Notes under the pieces: generated by a model
What the model was told of the DNA's origin: nothing
The model's input: the letters and a program-made list of their open reading frames with translations, nothing else
Databases searched by the model: none
Assembly (NCBI GenBank): GCA_036873135.1
Contig: JAPTYO010000008.1
Coordinates: 35,722,819-35,786,818 of the forward strand
Origin: Clarkia xantiana subsp. parviflora
Taxonomy: Eukaryota; Streptophyta; Magnoliopsida; Myrtales; Onagraceae
DNA: 64,000 bases
Direction of reading: 5' to 3'
Shown here: piece after piece, positions 1 through 11,971 of the stretch
How positions within the stretch are numbered: position 1 is the first letter of the stretch
Layout: every line of letters starts with the position of its first letter
Made by a program: the position numbers and the translations under genes

Positions 1-119
1 ATAGTAATATGTATGATTTTGACAATGAGAAATGAATGTGAAAATTTGTTTCCCCATGAATTAGAGTAGGTTCTTTGATGATCTGAACGCATATATGGTG
101 ATACATTCGACCTTGGTAA

Positions 120-350
120 AAAGGGGTTGAAAAAGACTTGAATTGAAACCAGACAATGTTACAGCTTAGCATCCCTTCGCATCCGTCTCGGTGGAAGCAA
201 GGATGCAAACGCTAGAAATGTTTCAGTTGAATGTGATAGTCTTCTCTCTTTTCATGGATGTTGGCGTAAAACCCGCATCGGATCTTAAGGATGAAAGGTC
301 AACATGGAAAGGATGTATATGGTTGTCTGATATTGACAGGACTCAATAAC
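120..350 (+). pseudogene. Remnant of family B gag-like ORF-X
   Basis: This stretch can be aligned by eye to the middle of the ORF-X gene at 13314-13946. It keeps a version of the Glu-Ala-Arg segment and, near 258-290, a Gly-Val-Lys-Pro-Ala-Ser-Asp-Leu run that matches Gly-Val-Lys-Pro-Thr-Ser-Asp-Leu there. It has frameshifts and stops and no usable start. It is followed by spacer DNA that resumes after the A1 insertion, so it belongs to the family B unit that runs on to 10824. The first 120 bases hold nothing I can assign. Confidence 0.45.
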
Positions 351-497
351 CTTGAGACTAATCAAGTACAGTAACCACAGCAGTGAAAGGGAGACCTTAG
401 CTGCTCACCATAGTGAGTTCGAAAGAAGTGAAACATGATCCGCATAACAAGAAGAGAACTGGACCGAATAGGTCCTATACGATAATCCGGTGGATTA

Positions 498-731
498 TAT
501 AGGATACTATGTTTGCACACTATGTTTGCACAATACTTGTTGTGCCTGCACAATGCTTGTGTGTGCTTACACAATGCTTGTGCCTTGGTTGTGTTTTACT
601 CCTTTCCTATGTACGTAGCTAACTCATTATATATAGTTAGTAAGATCATATTGTACAAACTGATTTTGAGTTCTATGAATACAATCATACATTCCTACTC
701 TAAATCCTCTCAAGAACACAAGAAGCTATTA
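498..731 (+). repeat. A1 5' LTR (234 bp)
   Basis: The left LTR starts TATAGGATAC and ends immediately before the primer-binding site at 732. Its first 90 bases carry several imperfect copies of a TATGTTTGCACA-like motif, a plausible U3 enhancer array. A TATATATAG TATA box lies near 637-645. Confidence 0.93.
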
Positions 732-744
732 TGGTATCAGAGCC
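732..744 (+). other. A1 primer-binding site
   Basis: TGGTATCAGAGCC follows the LTR directly. It is complementary to the 3' end of plant initiator tRNA-Met, the usual Copia primer. Confidence 0.93.
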
Positions 745-1302
745 ACGATGAGGCTTACTTGACGACCAAGCTTGCTATGGATCTTGGATTTGCAGCTTTG
801 GATCTTCATTCTGAGCTTCGACTTCGCTTCTATTCTTGATTAAGACTTCTTGTAAGTGTTCTTGGATTGAGATCTGCTCGTTTTTCAGCTCAATTGGATC
901 AGATTGCTCCGTTGTTCTGTTCTTGCTGGTTCGTTTCTTTGATCGCAAGCTAGCATTGATTACGTGTTGAATCTGGTTTCCTACTGCATTAAGATTGAGG
1001 ATTTCTTCAAATTGAATCAGTTGCGATACTTTCTGTGATGATGCGACATTGTTTGCTGTTACGAATCGTTGCGTAGCTGCAATTTCAGTTCTAAGCTCAG
1101 TTTTGCCTGCGATTCTGGATTTCGTTGTGTTGCTTCCTTTACGCGTGGTTATGGCTACGAATATGGATTAGATGTTGCTGCATTGATCTGATTCTGTCAT
1201 TGGATAGCTGATTCAATCGTGTTTTGGCTGTAGATTAGAGGATTTCTGCTTTACTGGTGATTTACTTAGTACAATGCCATTATTGTGACTTTTTCTGGCA
1301 TT
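745..1302 (+). other. A1 untranslated leader
   Basis: About 560 bases separate the primer-binding site from the gag start. The stretch is T-rich and has no long ORF. The A2 and A3 leaders occupy the same place and show the same base bias. Confidence 0.7.
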
Positions 1303-4300
1303 ATGGCTGGAAAAACCATTGAGGATCCATTGTATCTTCATCCATCGGACACCACTGGCTTGATGTTGATTCCTTTTCAACTTCATGGCTCAACCAACTA
1401 CCATGCTTGGAGCACTGCCATGATGGAAGGTCTCTTGGTCAAGAACAAACTTGGCTTCATTGATGGGACTTTTGCTAGAATGGATGTTCCTGTGGGACAA
1501 AGGCTTAGGTGGGACAGGGCAAACGCAATTGTGAAAGCTTGGTTAAGAAACACAGTTGCTAAGGAGCTTGTGAATGGCTTGGTTTACAACTCCACTGCTC
1601 AGTCCATTTAGAGTGATCTCAAGGACATGTTTGATAAGGTTGATGGAACTCAAATCTTCCAATTGACCAGGGAGATTTATCAAACATCTCAAGGTGTTAT
1701 GTCCATCACTGAGTACTTTGCTAAAATGAAGCAATTATGGGATGCTCTAAATTCCATTGATGATATGTTTTTGGAGTGCCCAGCTGACTTGAAGATTGTT
1801 AATGACCACAAGGAGAAGCAAAAGTTGATTGCTTTCCTTTTGGGACTTAATGACTCCTTTGCACATGTGAGGAGTAGTCTTTTGATGAAGCCTCTTCCTT
1901 ATCTATGTGTGGAATTTTCAGTGCTTGTGCAAGAAGAGAGTCAGAGGGCAATTTCTGAATCCATTGTGATGTTGGGGAGTCCACTGGTTTGTATTCCATG
2001 AGGAATCCTTCCTACAATTCTAGGAATGGCAATTCTGGCTCTAGGTTTGATTCAGGCAGGAGCATCTCTTCAAGTCAAGGTGGTGGGAATGATAGGCCAT
2101 CCAAAGCTGAGAACGCTACTTGGAAGTGCACCTTTTGTGGCAAGTTGGGTCACAAAGAGGATACTTGCTTCAAGAAGTTTGGTTTTCCTCCAAATTTCAA
2201 GAGAAGGATCTCCTCTGCCAATGCTAGCCTTGATGAGGGTTCTTCCAATTTGGTGGAGCATACTGTGGCAGGTGACAAGAGGATCTTTCATGGGACTCTT
2301 GATAACAGGGTGCTTCACACTGGGGTTGAAAAGAGGGTCAAGCATGTAGCTGCCCAAAATGACTTTGATCCTCTTGTCTATGAGGGTGATGATCACTTGC
2401 ATGTGAACATGGCAGGTACACCATTGCCTTCTTCTATGACTTGGATTGTGGATTCAGGGGCCACAAATCACATTACTCACCAAATGGAATGGTTGCACAA
2501 CTTGAGAAGGATTGATTCCACAAATCAGTTTGTTCATTTGCCCAATGGATACAGGTGTAGAGTGACTCACATTGGAAGTTGCTCTTTCTCTGGTTTCACC
2601 TTGGATGATATTCTCTTAGTTCCTGATTTCAAGTTTAACTTGATCTCAGTGTCTAAGCTTCCAAATCAACTACATTGTAAAGTGATATTCACTTTTGATC
2701 ATGTCTTGATTCAGGGTCAAGCTGGGAGGCCTGTGGTGATTGGTGAAAGAGCTAAGGGACTCTACTTGCTCAAGGATGCAATACCTTCAAGTGCAAGAAA
2801 GGTGGTGACTGCTCCTTCCATTTCAACCAATAAAGTGGATGCTTGGACATGGCACAAGAGATTGGGACATGTTTCAGCTTTACACATGGATCATTTGAAG
2901 AATATATTGAATTTGAATGAATCCATTGATTGTATCAAACAATGTACTCTTTGCCCTTTGGCCAAGCAAACTAGATTGTCTTTTCCTATTAGCTAATCTC
3001 ATGCTTCCACACCTTTTGCCTTAATACATATGGATCTATGGGGTCCATACAAGGTTCCTACCATCAAAGGTTATCAATAATTTCCCACAATAGTGGATGA
3101 CTTCTCAAGGGCTACTTGGGTGTTTTTGACGAGGTCCAAGAGTGACACTTTTCTTCATGTCAAGAGCTTCTTGATGATGGTTAAGACTCAGTTTGGGACA
3201 GAGGTCAAGGCAGTGAGGAGTGACAATGGAGGTGAGTTCATCAACTCAATTTGTAAGGATCAATTCCTTCAATTGGGTATTATGCACCAAACTAGTTGTA
3301 TGCACACTCCTCAGCAAAATGGAAGAGTGGAGCGCAAGCATAGATAAATTTTGAATGTTGCAAGGGCCATTAGATTTCAAGCATCCATGCCAATCAAGTA
3401 TTTGGGTCATGCAGTCCTAGCTGCTTGTTACTTGATCAACAGATTGCCTTCTTCTTCCTTGCATTTCAAGTCACCTATGGAGGTGCTCTATGGAAAGGTT
3501 CCTTCTATTGAACATTTTAGGATTATTGGTTTCTTATGTTTTTCTACCAAATTGGCCAACTCAGAAAAGTTTGGCACAAGGGCTGAGCCTTGTGTCTTCA
3601 TGGGGTACTCAACATCTCAAAAGGGATACCTTGTGATGAGTATTTCAACCTCAAGTTTCCAAGTGTCTAGGGATGTTGTCTTTCATGAACATATCTTTCC
3701 TTTCAGTATGTCAAGGGATGATTTGAGGCACTTGTTGCCTTCTTGCTTGGATTCCAAGTCTCACTCTTATCTTGAGCTTGATTCTGGTTTCCATCAAACT
3801 CCTATTGATCCCTCTCAAATATTTGAAGAAGAAAGCATTGTTCAGCCACCAATCATTGTAGATGATGCTCCTCAAGTGCCAATTCAAGTTCCTCATTTGA
3901 GGAGAAGTGCAAGGCTTGCTCAATCATCTTCCCCTCAAGTGCCTGCTTTGAGGAGAAGTGCAAGATTGGCTCAAATGAGGGCTTCTTCATCTTCTTCCAA
4001 TGTTGCCTTTGGAATGGAGAGATACATTTCCTATGATCATTTAAGCACAAATTTCACCTACTTTCTAGCTTTCATTGACAAGATCAAGGAGCCTACTACT
4101 TATAGGCAGGCTATTAAAGACTCAAATTGGGTGGTTGCCATGAAGGAGGAGATCACAGCTCTTCAAGATAATCAGACATGGAAGGTTGTTGATTTACCTC
4201 ATGGAAAGTCTACCATTGGATGCAAGTGGGTGTACAAAGTGAAGTACAACTCTGATGGTTCGATTGAAAGGTATAAGGCAAGGTTAGTTGCCAAGGGGTT

Positions 4301-5658
4301 TACTCAGATAGAAGGTACTGATTTGAATGAAACTTTTTCCCCTGTTGTGAAGATGACCACAGTGAGAATTGTGTTGGCAATGGCAGCAGCCAATTCATGG
4401 GGCTTGTTTCACATGGATGTGAACAATGCTTTCCTACAAGGTGACTTGCATGAAGAAGTTTTTATGGATATACCTAAAGGTTTTGATTCAGCTATGTCAC
4501 CTAGTGGGGCACCTAGGAGAGTTTGCAAGCTATTAAAGTCTCTCTATGGTCTCAAGGAGGCTTCAAGGCAATGGAACATCAAGCTTACACATACATTGGT
4601 GAAGAATGGTTATCATCAGAGTGCTTCTGATCATTCCTTGTTCACCAAGATTGAAGGTCAAGAGAGGGTGTTTCTTCTCATATATGTGGATGATTTGCTT
4701 ATTACTGGCTCAAGTGAGAGGTTAATTAGCCAATTGAAGTTCGCTCTTCAGTCTCATTTCAAACTCAAAGACTTGGGAAACTTGAGATATTTTTTGGTTT
4801 GGAGATTGCTAGATCACATGAAGGGTTGGTCATCAATCAAAGAAAATATGCTCTTGAGTTGATTGAAGAAGCTGGATTGGGAGCTGCCAGACCTACTGAG
4901 ACTCCTATGGAGTTCTACATCAAGCTCACTACTTGTGAGTATGATAAGGAAACCAAGTCCAATTTGGATGATTTTCCACTTGAAGATGCTACTTCTTATA
5001 GAAGACTTATCGGTAAGCTTCTCTACTTGACTATGACTAGGCCAGATATCACTTTCTCTGTGCAAAGGTTGAGTCAATTTGTTGATAAGCCTAAGAAGTC
5101 CCATTTTGATGCTGCCTTGAAGATGATTAGATACATCAAGGGTTGCTCTGGCCAAGGTCTTATGTATCCTTCCACCAACAAGCTTGATCTCAGCCTCTTT
5201 TGTGATTCAGATTGGGCAGCTTGTCCTTTTAGTAGGAAGTCTGTGAGTGCCTATTGTGTTAGGCTTGGGGATGCTATGGTGAGTTGGAAGGTGAAGAAAC
5301 AAGACACCATTTCTTTGTCAAGTGCTGAGGTAGTTGGATTGGCAGGCTGTTGAAGGAGTTGGGAGTTCAAGTTACCTTACCAATTCCTATTTTCACTGAT
5401 AGTGAGTCAGCTGTGAAGATAGCCAAAAACCCCATGTTTCATGAGAGAACAAAGCACATTGAGCTTGATTGCCATTTCACTAGGCATCACATTGAGTCAG
5501 GAGCCATTGTTGCTATCCATGTTGCTTCAAGGGATCAAGTAGCTGACTTGCTCACCAAGGCTTTGGTGAAGAGGCAGCACATTGCTCTCCTCAAATTATA
5601 TGGGATAAAAGATGTGTTCCATGAAAAGGGAGGAGATGAGAAAGGTGGGGGAATATAG
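1303..5658 (+). pseudogene. A1 gag-pol, broken
   Basis: Aligned with the intact A3 polyprotein, this copy keeps every domain in order: an N-terminal Copia gag domain, a CX2CX4HX4C zinc knuckle (near 2125), an aspartic protease with DSGAT (near 2450), the HHCC zinc domain, the DDE integrase, RT with YVDD (near 4685) and RNase H. It cannot make one protein. Nonsense codons lie at 1609-1611 (Trp to TAG), 2994-2996, 3078-3080 (Tyr to TAA) and 3345-3347 (Lys to TAA). Single-base deletions shift the frame near 1966 and 4797. A deletion of about 45 bases near 5331 removes part of RNase H. The start is the ATG matching A3 Met1; the frame upstream has only a GTG. The terminal TAG lies inside the 3' LTR. 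Confidence 0.93.
5623..5653 (+). other. A1 polypurine tract
   Basis: A nearly pure purine run abuts the 3' LTR. It is the expected plus-strand primer and lies inside the last codons of pol. Confidence 0.8.
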
Positions 5659-5886
5659 GATACTATGTTTGCACACTATGTTTGCACAATACTTGTTGTG
5701 CCTGCACAATGCTTGTGTGTGCTTACACAATGCTTGTGCCTTGGTTGTGTTTTACTCCATTCCTATGTACGTAGCTAACTTAGTATATATAGTTAGTTAG
5801 ATCATATTATACAAACTGATTTTGAGTTCTGGAATACAATCATACATTCCTACTCTAAATCCTCTCAAGAACACAAGAAGCAATTA
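5654..5886 (+). repeat. A1 3' LTR (233 bp)
   Basis: Right-hand copy of the LTR, starting TATAGGATAC and ending AATTA, followed by the GATTA target duplication. Bases 3-5 form the TAG that ends pol. Confidence 0.93.
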
Positions 5887-5891
5887 GATTA

Positions 5892-7090
5892 AACCTCGTT
5901 GATAAAGTGCGTCTCAAATACGCCTCGTAGGTCATGTGTATGAAGCTGTAAAATGTTTTATACGAACACAGATCATTTGAAGTGATTCACTCGTGAATTT
6001 ACTGAGATAAGATGTTCAACATGACTCAATGTTCTTGACTATATGTGCGACAATCATGGGTCAGATATTCAAACTTCAGATCAAGAACTATACCATTGTC
6101 ATTTATTGTTCGTTGTTCGTTACTAAAATTTTGGTTATTTTGAGATTCTGAGTTATTGAATAAAGTAATTGTTGCTCGATTTGAAGCTCAATTTTCTTAT
6201 CAATTTAACGTCTCGGTTAAACGAGAACGATCCGAAACGAAAATACAAATAACATACCTACGGGTTAGAACCAAAATTTCGGCCAGGTAAAAGCGGTCGA
6301 ATAAAACAGAACGATTCACATACTCTGTCATCTTAGTCAAGACAACTGAACTGAATAAACCCATCGATTGCGTAGCTAGATCGAAATATTTAGTATTTCT
6401 TATTTGTTAGTACTCCATTGAATGTAATTTCCGTAATGATTGAACATGTTCGAAACTGATTGGATTAAAAACGAAACGATTTAAAACCACGGGATAAAAC
6501 TGGTTTTAAGGCTCCATGCGCGAGTGTACCTCGAAAGACGAAACACATCGTTTCAAAATACAAATTAATAATGAAATGTTTTATGAATGAATGTTGAATT
6601 TTCTTTTATGACCATTTATGGAATTAACTCATTGATTACTTTTACGAAAGTCAGAGGTATGCTTCAAAAGCTACCACGAGCTTGTATAGTATCAACTATC
6701 GCATAGGCGAAAGCTTAAATGCATAGCTCAAGAGGTGAATAATTCTCTGAATGAGTTGACAAACGAAAGGAAGTAGTCAGTAAAATGACTCTCCCACTAT
6801 AAGCCTTGAACGATAAGTCTGGCTGGACATTCATTTCAATAAAAACAATTCAAGAAGCATAGTTTAAAATTACATAATGTTAGAGTTCAACAACTACGTT
6901 CCCTATGGGATGAAAATCAGTTGACTCACATAAAAGTAATACTATGTTCCGAATAATCGGTTGAACACGAGGAATGATAAGGGTTGCACCCTTTCAACTT
7001 GCGACATTAATTTGCGCATTAAACAATTTTTGGATAAAAGAGTACGGACTACTCTCGAGTGATACATGTTTAATTAGCCTAAATTATGAT
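5892..7090 (+). other. Family B noncoding spacer (copy 1)
   Basis: About 1.2 kb without a convincing gene. It matches 13947-15020 in many blocks, for example the TTGAATAAAGTA block near 6157 and the block beginning AGTACTCCATTGAA near 6410, and the start of it matches the end of the window (63890-64000). In copies with normal coding content this position would be protease and integrase. It runs into the integrase C-terminal remnant near 7091. Confidence 0.6.
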
Positions 7091-7296
7091 GCCGTGGTCG
7101 AACATGTAACATTACAAAGCTTGAGGACGAAATTCCAACGCTTAGAAACAGACGAAGTCTTGATCGAACTGGAAAAGGATGACGATGATTCCAGGTCCCA
7201 CTTACTTCGAGTGGGAGATTTGACACAACACAAGTGAATGACATGGTAAATGATGATGGAAACATTATCATAGTAAATCCAGTGGGAGGGCTCACT

Positions 7297-7317
7297 CCCC
7301 CCCCCCCCCCCCCCCCC
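7297..7317 (+). repeat. Poly-C run (21 C)
   Basis: Twenty-one consecutive C in the integrase-RT linker, at a place where the related copies have only a few. Length is likely unstable or uncertain in the assembly. Confidence 0.9.
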
Positions 7318-8598
7318 ACAATCAAATCACTAATGCTACTAATGCGAATCAAGTTGAAACCTAATAATCACGTCGCTGAACTGTTGGATGAAAATCCTAT
7401 AATGACACAACTACCCATTGTTCCCAGTGGGAGTGGTACGACCAACTTGGTTCCAAATCCTAGTGATCAAGGAATTAATCTCGGAGGTAGAATCCCGAGA
7501 CCAAGAGGACGTCCAAGGAAAGTTGTTAGTCAAGGTTCCAGCACTGCCATTATTCCCAGTGGGAATGATGCTCCGATAAGAAGCATTATCCGAGTGGGAG
7601 TATCGATCAGACTCAAGATGGGATTAACGAGCCTAGACGTAGTCAAAGTCAACAAACTTCTCCCAATAAGTATCCTATCAAAAGGGGTGAGATTCTCTCT
7701 CTAACGTCTGTTGACGAACCGGTAACGGTTAAGCAAGCGATGGAAGGACCTCAAGCAAAGGAATGGAGGAAAGCAATGGAGGAAGAGATCGCCTCAATGA
7801 AAGCAAATTCAGTTTGGTCTTTGGTTGATTTACCTGCTAAAACAGAGCTATAGGGGCAAAGTGGGTCTTGAAACTCAAACTCACTGCTGATGGAGAAGTC
7901 GAGCGATACAAAGCCCGACTAATTGCGAAAGGATATACCCAAACTCACGGAGTGGACGTTGATGAAACAAACTCACCGACTGTGCGTTACACCACAGTCA
8001 GGGCCATCCTTGCCCTTATTGCAAGCCTCGATCACGAGCCTGCATTAAATGGATGTTAAGACCGCATTTCTCCACGGAAATCTGGAGGATGAGATCTATA
8101 TGGAGCAGCCAGAGGGTTTCTTTACTCTTGGTAAAGAACGTAAAAGTTTGCAAACTCCAAAGATCTATCCATGGTCTTAAATAATCGTCTCGGCAATAGT
8201 ATCGCAGGTTCCACGAGGAAATCGTTGGAAACGGATTTGTGAACCTCCATGAGGATCCATGCGTATACACTAAGACCTACGGGTCTAAGTACGTCATCTT
8301 AACCTTATACGTGGATGACCTACTCATTGCTGAAAATGATGTGAGTTTTATGAAACAGTCAAAGTCCTGGTTGGCATCAGTATTCGAGATGAAAGACATG
8401 GGAGAGGCTACGTACATCTTAGGCATTAAAATCGCCAGAGATCGTGCCGGAAATCTGTTACGCTGTGGGCCTAATAGCAAGATTCCAATCAGACTTTAGC
8501 TATCAACTTTTAAAGACCGTAAAGCGAGTCATACAGGTACTGCCGACTACGTACTGTGCTATGGGGGCAGGAAGATAGAATTGACATGTTTCAGTGAC

Positions 8599-8736
8599 GC
8601 CGACCATGGTGGCGATCCGGATGATCGTAAGTCCACCACCGGAGGGGTATTCCTCCTTGCTAATACCGCCGACCATGGTGGCGATCCGGATGATCGTAAG
8701 TCCACCACAGGAGGGGTATTCCTCCTTGCTAATGCC
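8599..8736 (+). repeat. 69-bp tandem duplication in RNase H
   Basis: Two adjacent 69-bp units (8599-8667 and 8668-8736) differ at about two bases. They preserve frame and duplicate 23 residues that include the Ala-Asp-His-Gly-Gly active-site segment. Other family B copies have one unit. Confidence 0.93.
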
Positions 8737-9143
8737 GCCATTTCTTGGACGAGCAAGAAGCAATCATGGGTCACGCTGTCTACGATAGAATCGAAATTCG
8801 TTGCCCTCTCCAAAACGTACAGCAAACGGCCTGGCTGAAAAGGCTTCTTACTGCATTAATTGGCGTTGGCAAGGAGAGTAAACCCGTAAAGGTATACTCC
8901 GACAGTCAGGCAGTCATTGCAGCAGTTAAGAATCCAAAGTACCACAGTGGGACCAAACACATCGATGTGAAATACAATTATGCTAAATCTGTTCTGGAAG
9001 ACAATATAATCACTTTAGAATACTTGTCAACAGACAATATGGTCGCGGACCCATTAACTAAGCCATTACGTAGAGAGATTTTCGAAAAGCACGTAAAACT
9101 GCTTGGATTACGGAAGGGCTTAATAAGTGGCATGTATAAGTGA

Positions 9144-10249
9144 TAGCATTTTGACTTTTGAAATAATATTTTGATTGAATAAAAGAATTTCAAATTGACT
9201 ATATGATCCATCGACGTCATAATGATAAATAACATCGGATTTTACGGTCTATAAACTAAGTCGTAGGAAGAGGTAAAAAAATTCCACCTAAATTATGTCG
9301 AATGTAAACCACGCCTCGTCACACAGGCACGGTCATCTTGTATGAGAGGGGACCTCTAGCACAACAAGATTGGCTAAGAACCAGGGGATAAACCTGGTTA
9401 AATGAAATGATAACTTTGTCAAGCCTAAAAGCATGACATGATCTTTGTTTTGTAAAATCGCCGTGTTAGACTCTGTCCATCATTAAAATCACATTCAGGG
9501 CTAGATGAAAGATTCTGCGATAGAATGATTGACATATCCCATCCCTGGCCAGTCCAGGAGTGCTATTGACGCGTGCTTCATACTGCGCGTGCCATGTTCG
9601 ACCACGAGCTCATGCTCGGTTGTGCTAGCTAGAATCCTTGTGATTCAAAGGGCGCATACTTCTTCACCTTGAGCGTGTGATTGATCCTGGGTGTCTTATG
9701 AAGAGGCATCCAAAGTATCCTCACAGACTCAGAACTTATACCTAAGGTCTTGCTCAATGTTCGCTTCCCGGCGTACGAGCGTAGAGCCGAAGAAAAGGCC
9801 AAGTGACCACGTCTTGGAAATCGGTTGAGTTGGACTAAGGGTATAAACAATGTGGATGGTCATGTTCACCTATAATTCACCGACTCTTGTGTTCACTAGG
9901 TGGCCACCAACCAGATATTATTTGAAGGTTGTGAACACTTGTACGGATGCCCTAGAGAAGTATTCCTATGTGGAAAACTGGGCAATTGGAGAATTATCAG
10001 TTGACCAAGGATACAGTGCGGTACATAATTTGGTTTAAACAGGATTGATTTACGACAGGGAATCAACGTTCTGCGGGCGCTACAATACTCCTAAAAGATG
10101 GGTAGCACAATGCCCGTCGTATCCGCCGGTCGCACAACAAACCTCGTATGAACTATTCGGAGACGGAGATGATAACTCAAGACTGAAATGTTGATGCTAT
10201 TGGATGACAATACATTAACAGGAACCCTCCTATTCCGGCGAGTGGGAGC
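9144..10249 (+). other. Family B 3' noncoding block, copy 1
   Basis: About 1.1 kb between the pol stop and the LTR, matched closely at 17241-18377 and 26791-27870, and in part at 30239-30814. Conserved landmarks include GGTCTATAAACT (near 9247), ACTAGGTGGCCACC (near 9895) and CGCGGGCGCTACAA (near 10073). A GAGTGGGAGC purine stretch just before the LTR is the likely polypurine tract. No convincing gene was found. Confidence 0.7.
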
Positions 10250-10824
10250 TGTTAGCATATGGTGACGTGGCGCCGTTAATGGTAGCCCGTTAATATTAAG
10301 GATATTACCTAAGACAAATGGGTAAATGTCACAGTAGGTTAATTGGGCTCGAACCAATTCCTAATTGACATGGGAGGCCCAAAATTGGGCCTCCCTCCTT
10401 TAATAGGTTCGGCCGAACCCTATACCACATTGGTTGGAGTGGACTTTTGTCCACTCCACCAATCCTATATATAGGGGAGTCTCCTAAGGGGTTTTACACA
10501 TCAAGTAATTCATAAGTCCCTCCATTGAGGAACTTGAGAGAAACCCTCTCACCCTTAGTTGAATATTTCGGCACCATCATAATCAGTCTGATATTCTGTC
10601 CCCGTTGAAGAATCGATCAGAGGATTTGCTGTGGAGGTTATACCGCGTAGTACTTCTTCTCACGAAGAACTTGTACGGGTTCCGACTGGAGGATCAGAAA
10701 TCCCTCCACATCGTTCTTGGGCAGGAAAGCTATTGAGGTATGTGTACATTATTCCGTTGCGTAATTAATTTACTTGCATGTACACGTTTAACATTCCATA
10801 GTATTACGTCCCCGTAATCCAACA
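10250..10824 (+). repeat. Family B LTR (575 bp)
   Basis: TG...CA LTR running from TGTTAGCATA to CCGTAATCCAACA. It has the same length as, and strong similarity to, the LTR at 50678-51252. It contains a TATATATAG TATA box near 10467. It lies between two family B internal regions and so serves as 3' LTR of copy 1 and 5' LTR of copy 2. The usual primer-binding site after it is missing. Confidence 0.88.
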
Positions 10825-11539
10825 CTTAGGAATATTTGATGTTCATGATCTTCAAGAAAAATGCAATATTTATCAAAATCAAACATTGGATTGTAGATCT
10901 TATTAAAATTTGATCTTGAAATTTGACCACTTGTTCCCAATTATGTGTTTATTTCAGCCAAACCCTAAAATTACAAAGTAATATTTTTAATTTCTTAGGC
11001 ACCAAGTAAGAGAATTTCGGCCGAAATTTTAATAATATTGTTTACCATATTTTAACTTTTATTCTAGGTAACAATATATCTATAATTGGGAACATTATGA
11101 TAGATTCACATTAATATATAGAAATATATATAACTATCAATATATCTAAATATATAAATAGGTTAAAGATATTATTGATAGATTTTAGTTACTTAAAAGA
11201 TTGAGAAAATATATTGTTAATATATGTTTCCCTATTTAAGATATTACAATAAATAATATATATTTATATGTCTGTGCCGATTTTTACATATATATATATA
11301 AATATTGTTGGTTGATTTCATCTTAAAGATAGAATCTTGGCAATAAATATATATATGTTTTAATTAGGTTCGAAATATATATATATTATTAATATTGGAA
11401 ATTATTTTATATAGTTAATGTTACTTGGTGGCTAAGTTAAATATTTTGGACTTTAAAACCCTACTTGGGTCACAAGTAAACATTTCGGCCCAACCTTTTA
11501 TATTTTAATTATTGGGCCGATCCAATATGTCAAACCGGG

Positions 11540-11830
11540 ACGAATTAAAACCGAACCGGATTTTCTCAATCAGTTCGACCTAATCGGGTCGGGTCGGACC
11601 GGGGTAACTAAGTCGATCTAACCGAACTGGTTTTGAGTGTTGAACCGAACCGAAACCTATTTTTATTTGACCGGTTCGGAACAAACCATATTTTAAAATT
11701 AAAACAGAACCGAACCGGATTTTACCGGACCGAACCGAACCAAATTTTCCGGACCGGACCTGAACCGGAATTCCTGGACCAAACCGGACTGAAATTGAAT
11801 GAACTGAACCGTATTTTCAAAACCGAATTC
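11540..11830 (+). repeat. Degenerate GAACCGG repeat tract
   Basis: Dense, irregular repeats of GAACCGG/ACCGGACCGAAC-type words. The same tract occurs in the other family B leaders at 52070-52260 and 61855-62110, so it is a feature of the element. Apparent ORFs across it follow from the repeat. Confidence 0.8.
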
Positions 11831-11971
11831 AAGTCAATTAAAATAGGGAGGTCAAGTTTTAAAATCCAAATGTTTTGAACCTTAATAGCCTACACAGTGC
11901 TCAAGGGTTGATAACCTTTATGCCTTGTTTCGATTATGGGGATGGATCTCAGAGATACATGTTTTTGGGAT

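Larger units (their letters stand above)
498..5886 (+). mobile_element. Copia element A1, full-length but decayed
   Basis: A1 is a complete Ty1/copia element: two LTRs, a primer-binding site, a gag-pol pseudogene and a purine-rich tract before the 3' LTR. It is flanked by a perfect 5-bp target duplication, GATTA (493-497 and 5887-5891). The LTRs begin TATAG and end ATTA, not TG...CA. They differ by about seven substitutions and one small indel, which by the usual plant clock suggests an insertion roughly one million years old. It sits in the spacer of a family B unit, whose sequence continues on both sides. Confidence 0.95.
7091..9143 (+). pseudogene. Family B pol remnant, copy 1 (integrase tail, RT, RNase H)
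   Basis: Broken Tork-like Copia pol. It begins in the C-terminal integrase region (a Val-Glu-His segment followed by the proline/serine-rich linker near 7230-7620). RT follows (7740-8500), with YVDD at 8308-8319, then RNase H (8585-9143) ending at the conserved Ala-Asp-Pro-Leu-Thr-Lys-Pro-Leu segment. Several frameshifts and stops break it. Around 8455-8530 a deletion removes the C-terminal part of RT, so the text jumps to the run-up to RNase H. A 69-bp in-frame tandem duplication repeats the RNase H active-site segment, and a run of 21 C interrupts the linker. The last 130 codons are open and well conserved. It cannot give active enzyme. Confidence 0.88.

Noticed and set aside
513..839. 108-codon frame spanning the A1 5' LTR and leader
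   Set aside because: It runs across the LTR, primer-binding site and leader; the LTR part recurs at the 3' LTR with a different outcome. Not a gene.
11633..11878. 81-codon frame in the family B leader
   Set aside because: It reads through the GAACCGG tract, giving Arg/Thr/Glu/Pro repeats. The same tract in the other leaders is not open in a conserved way.
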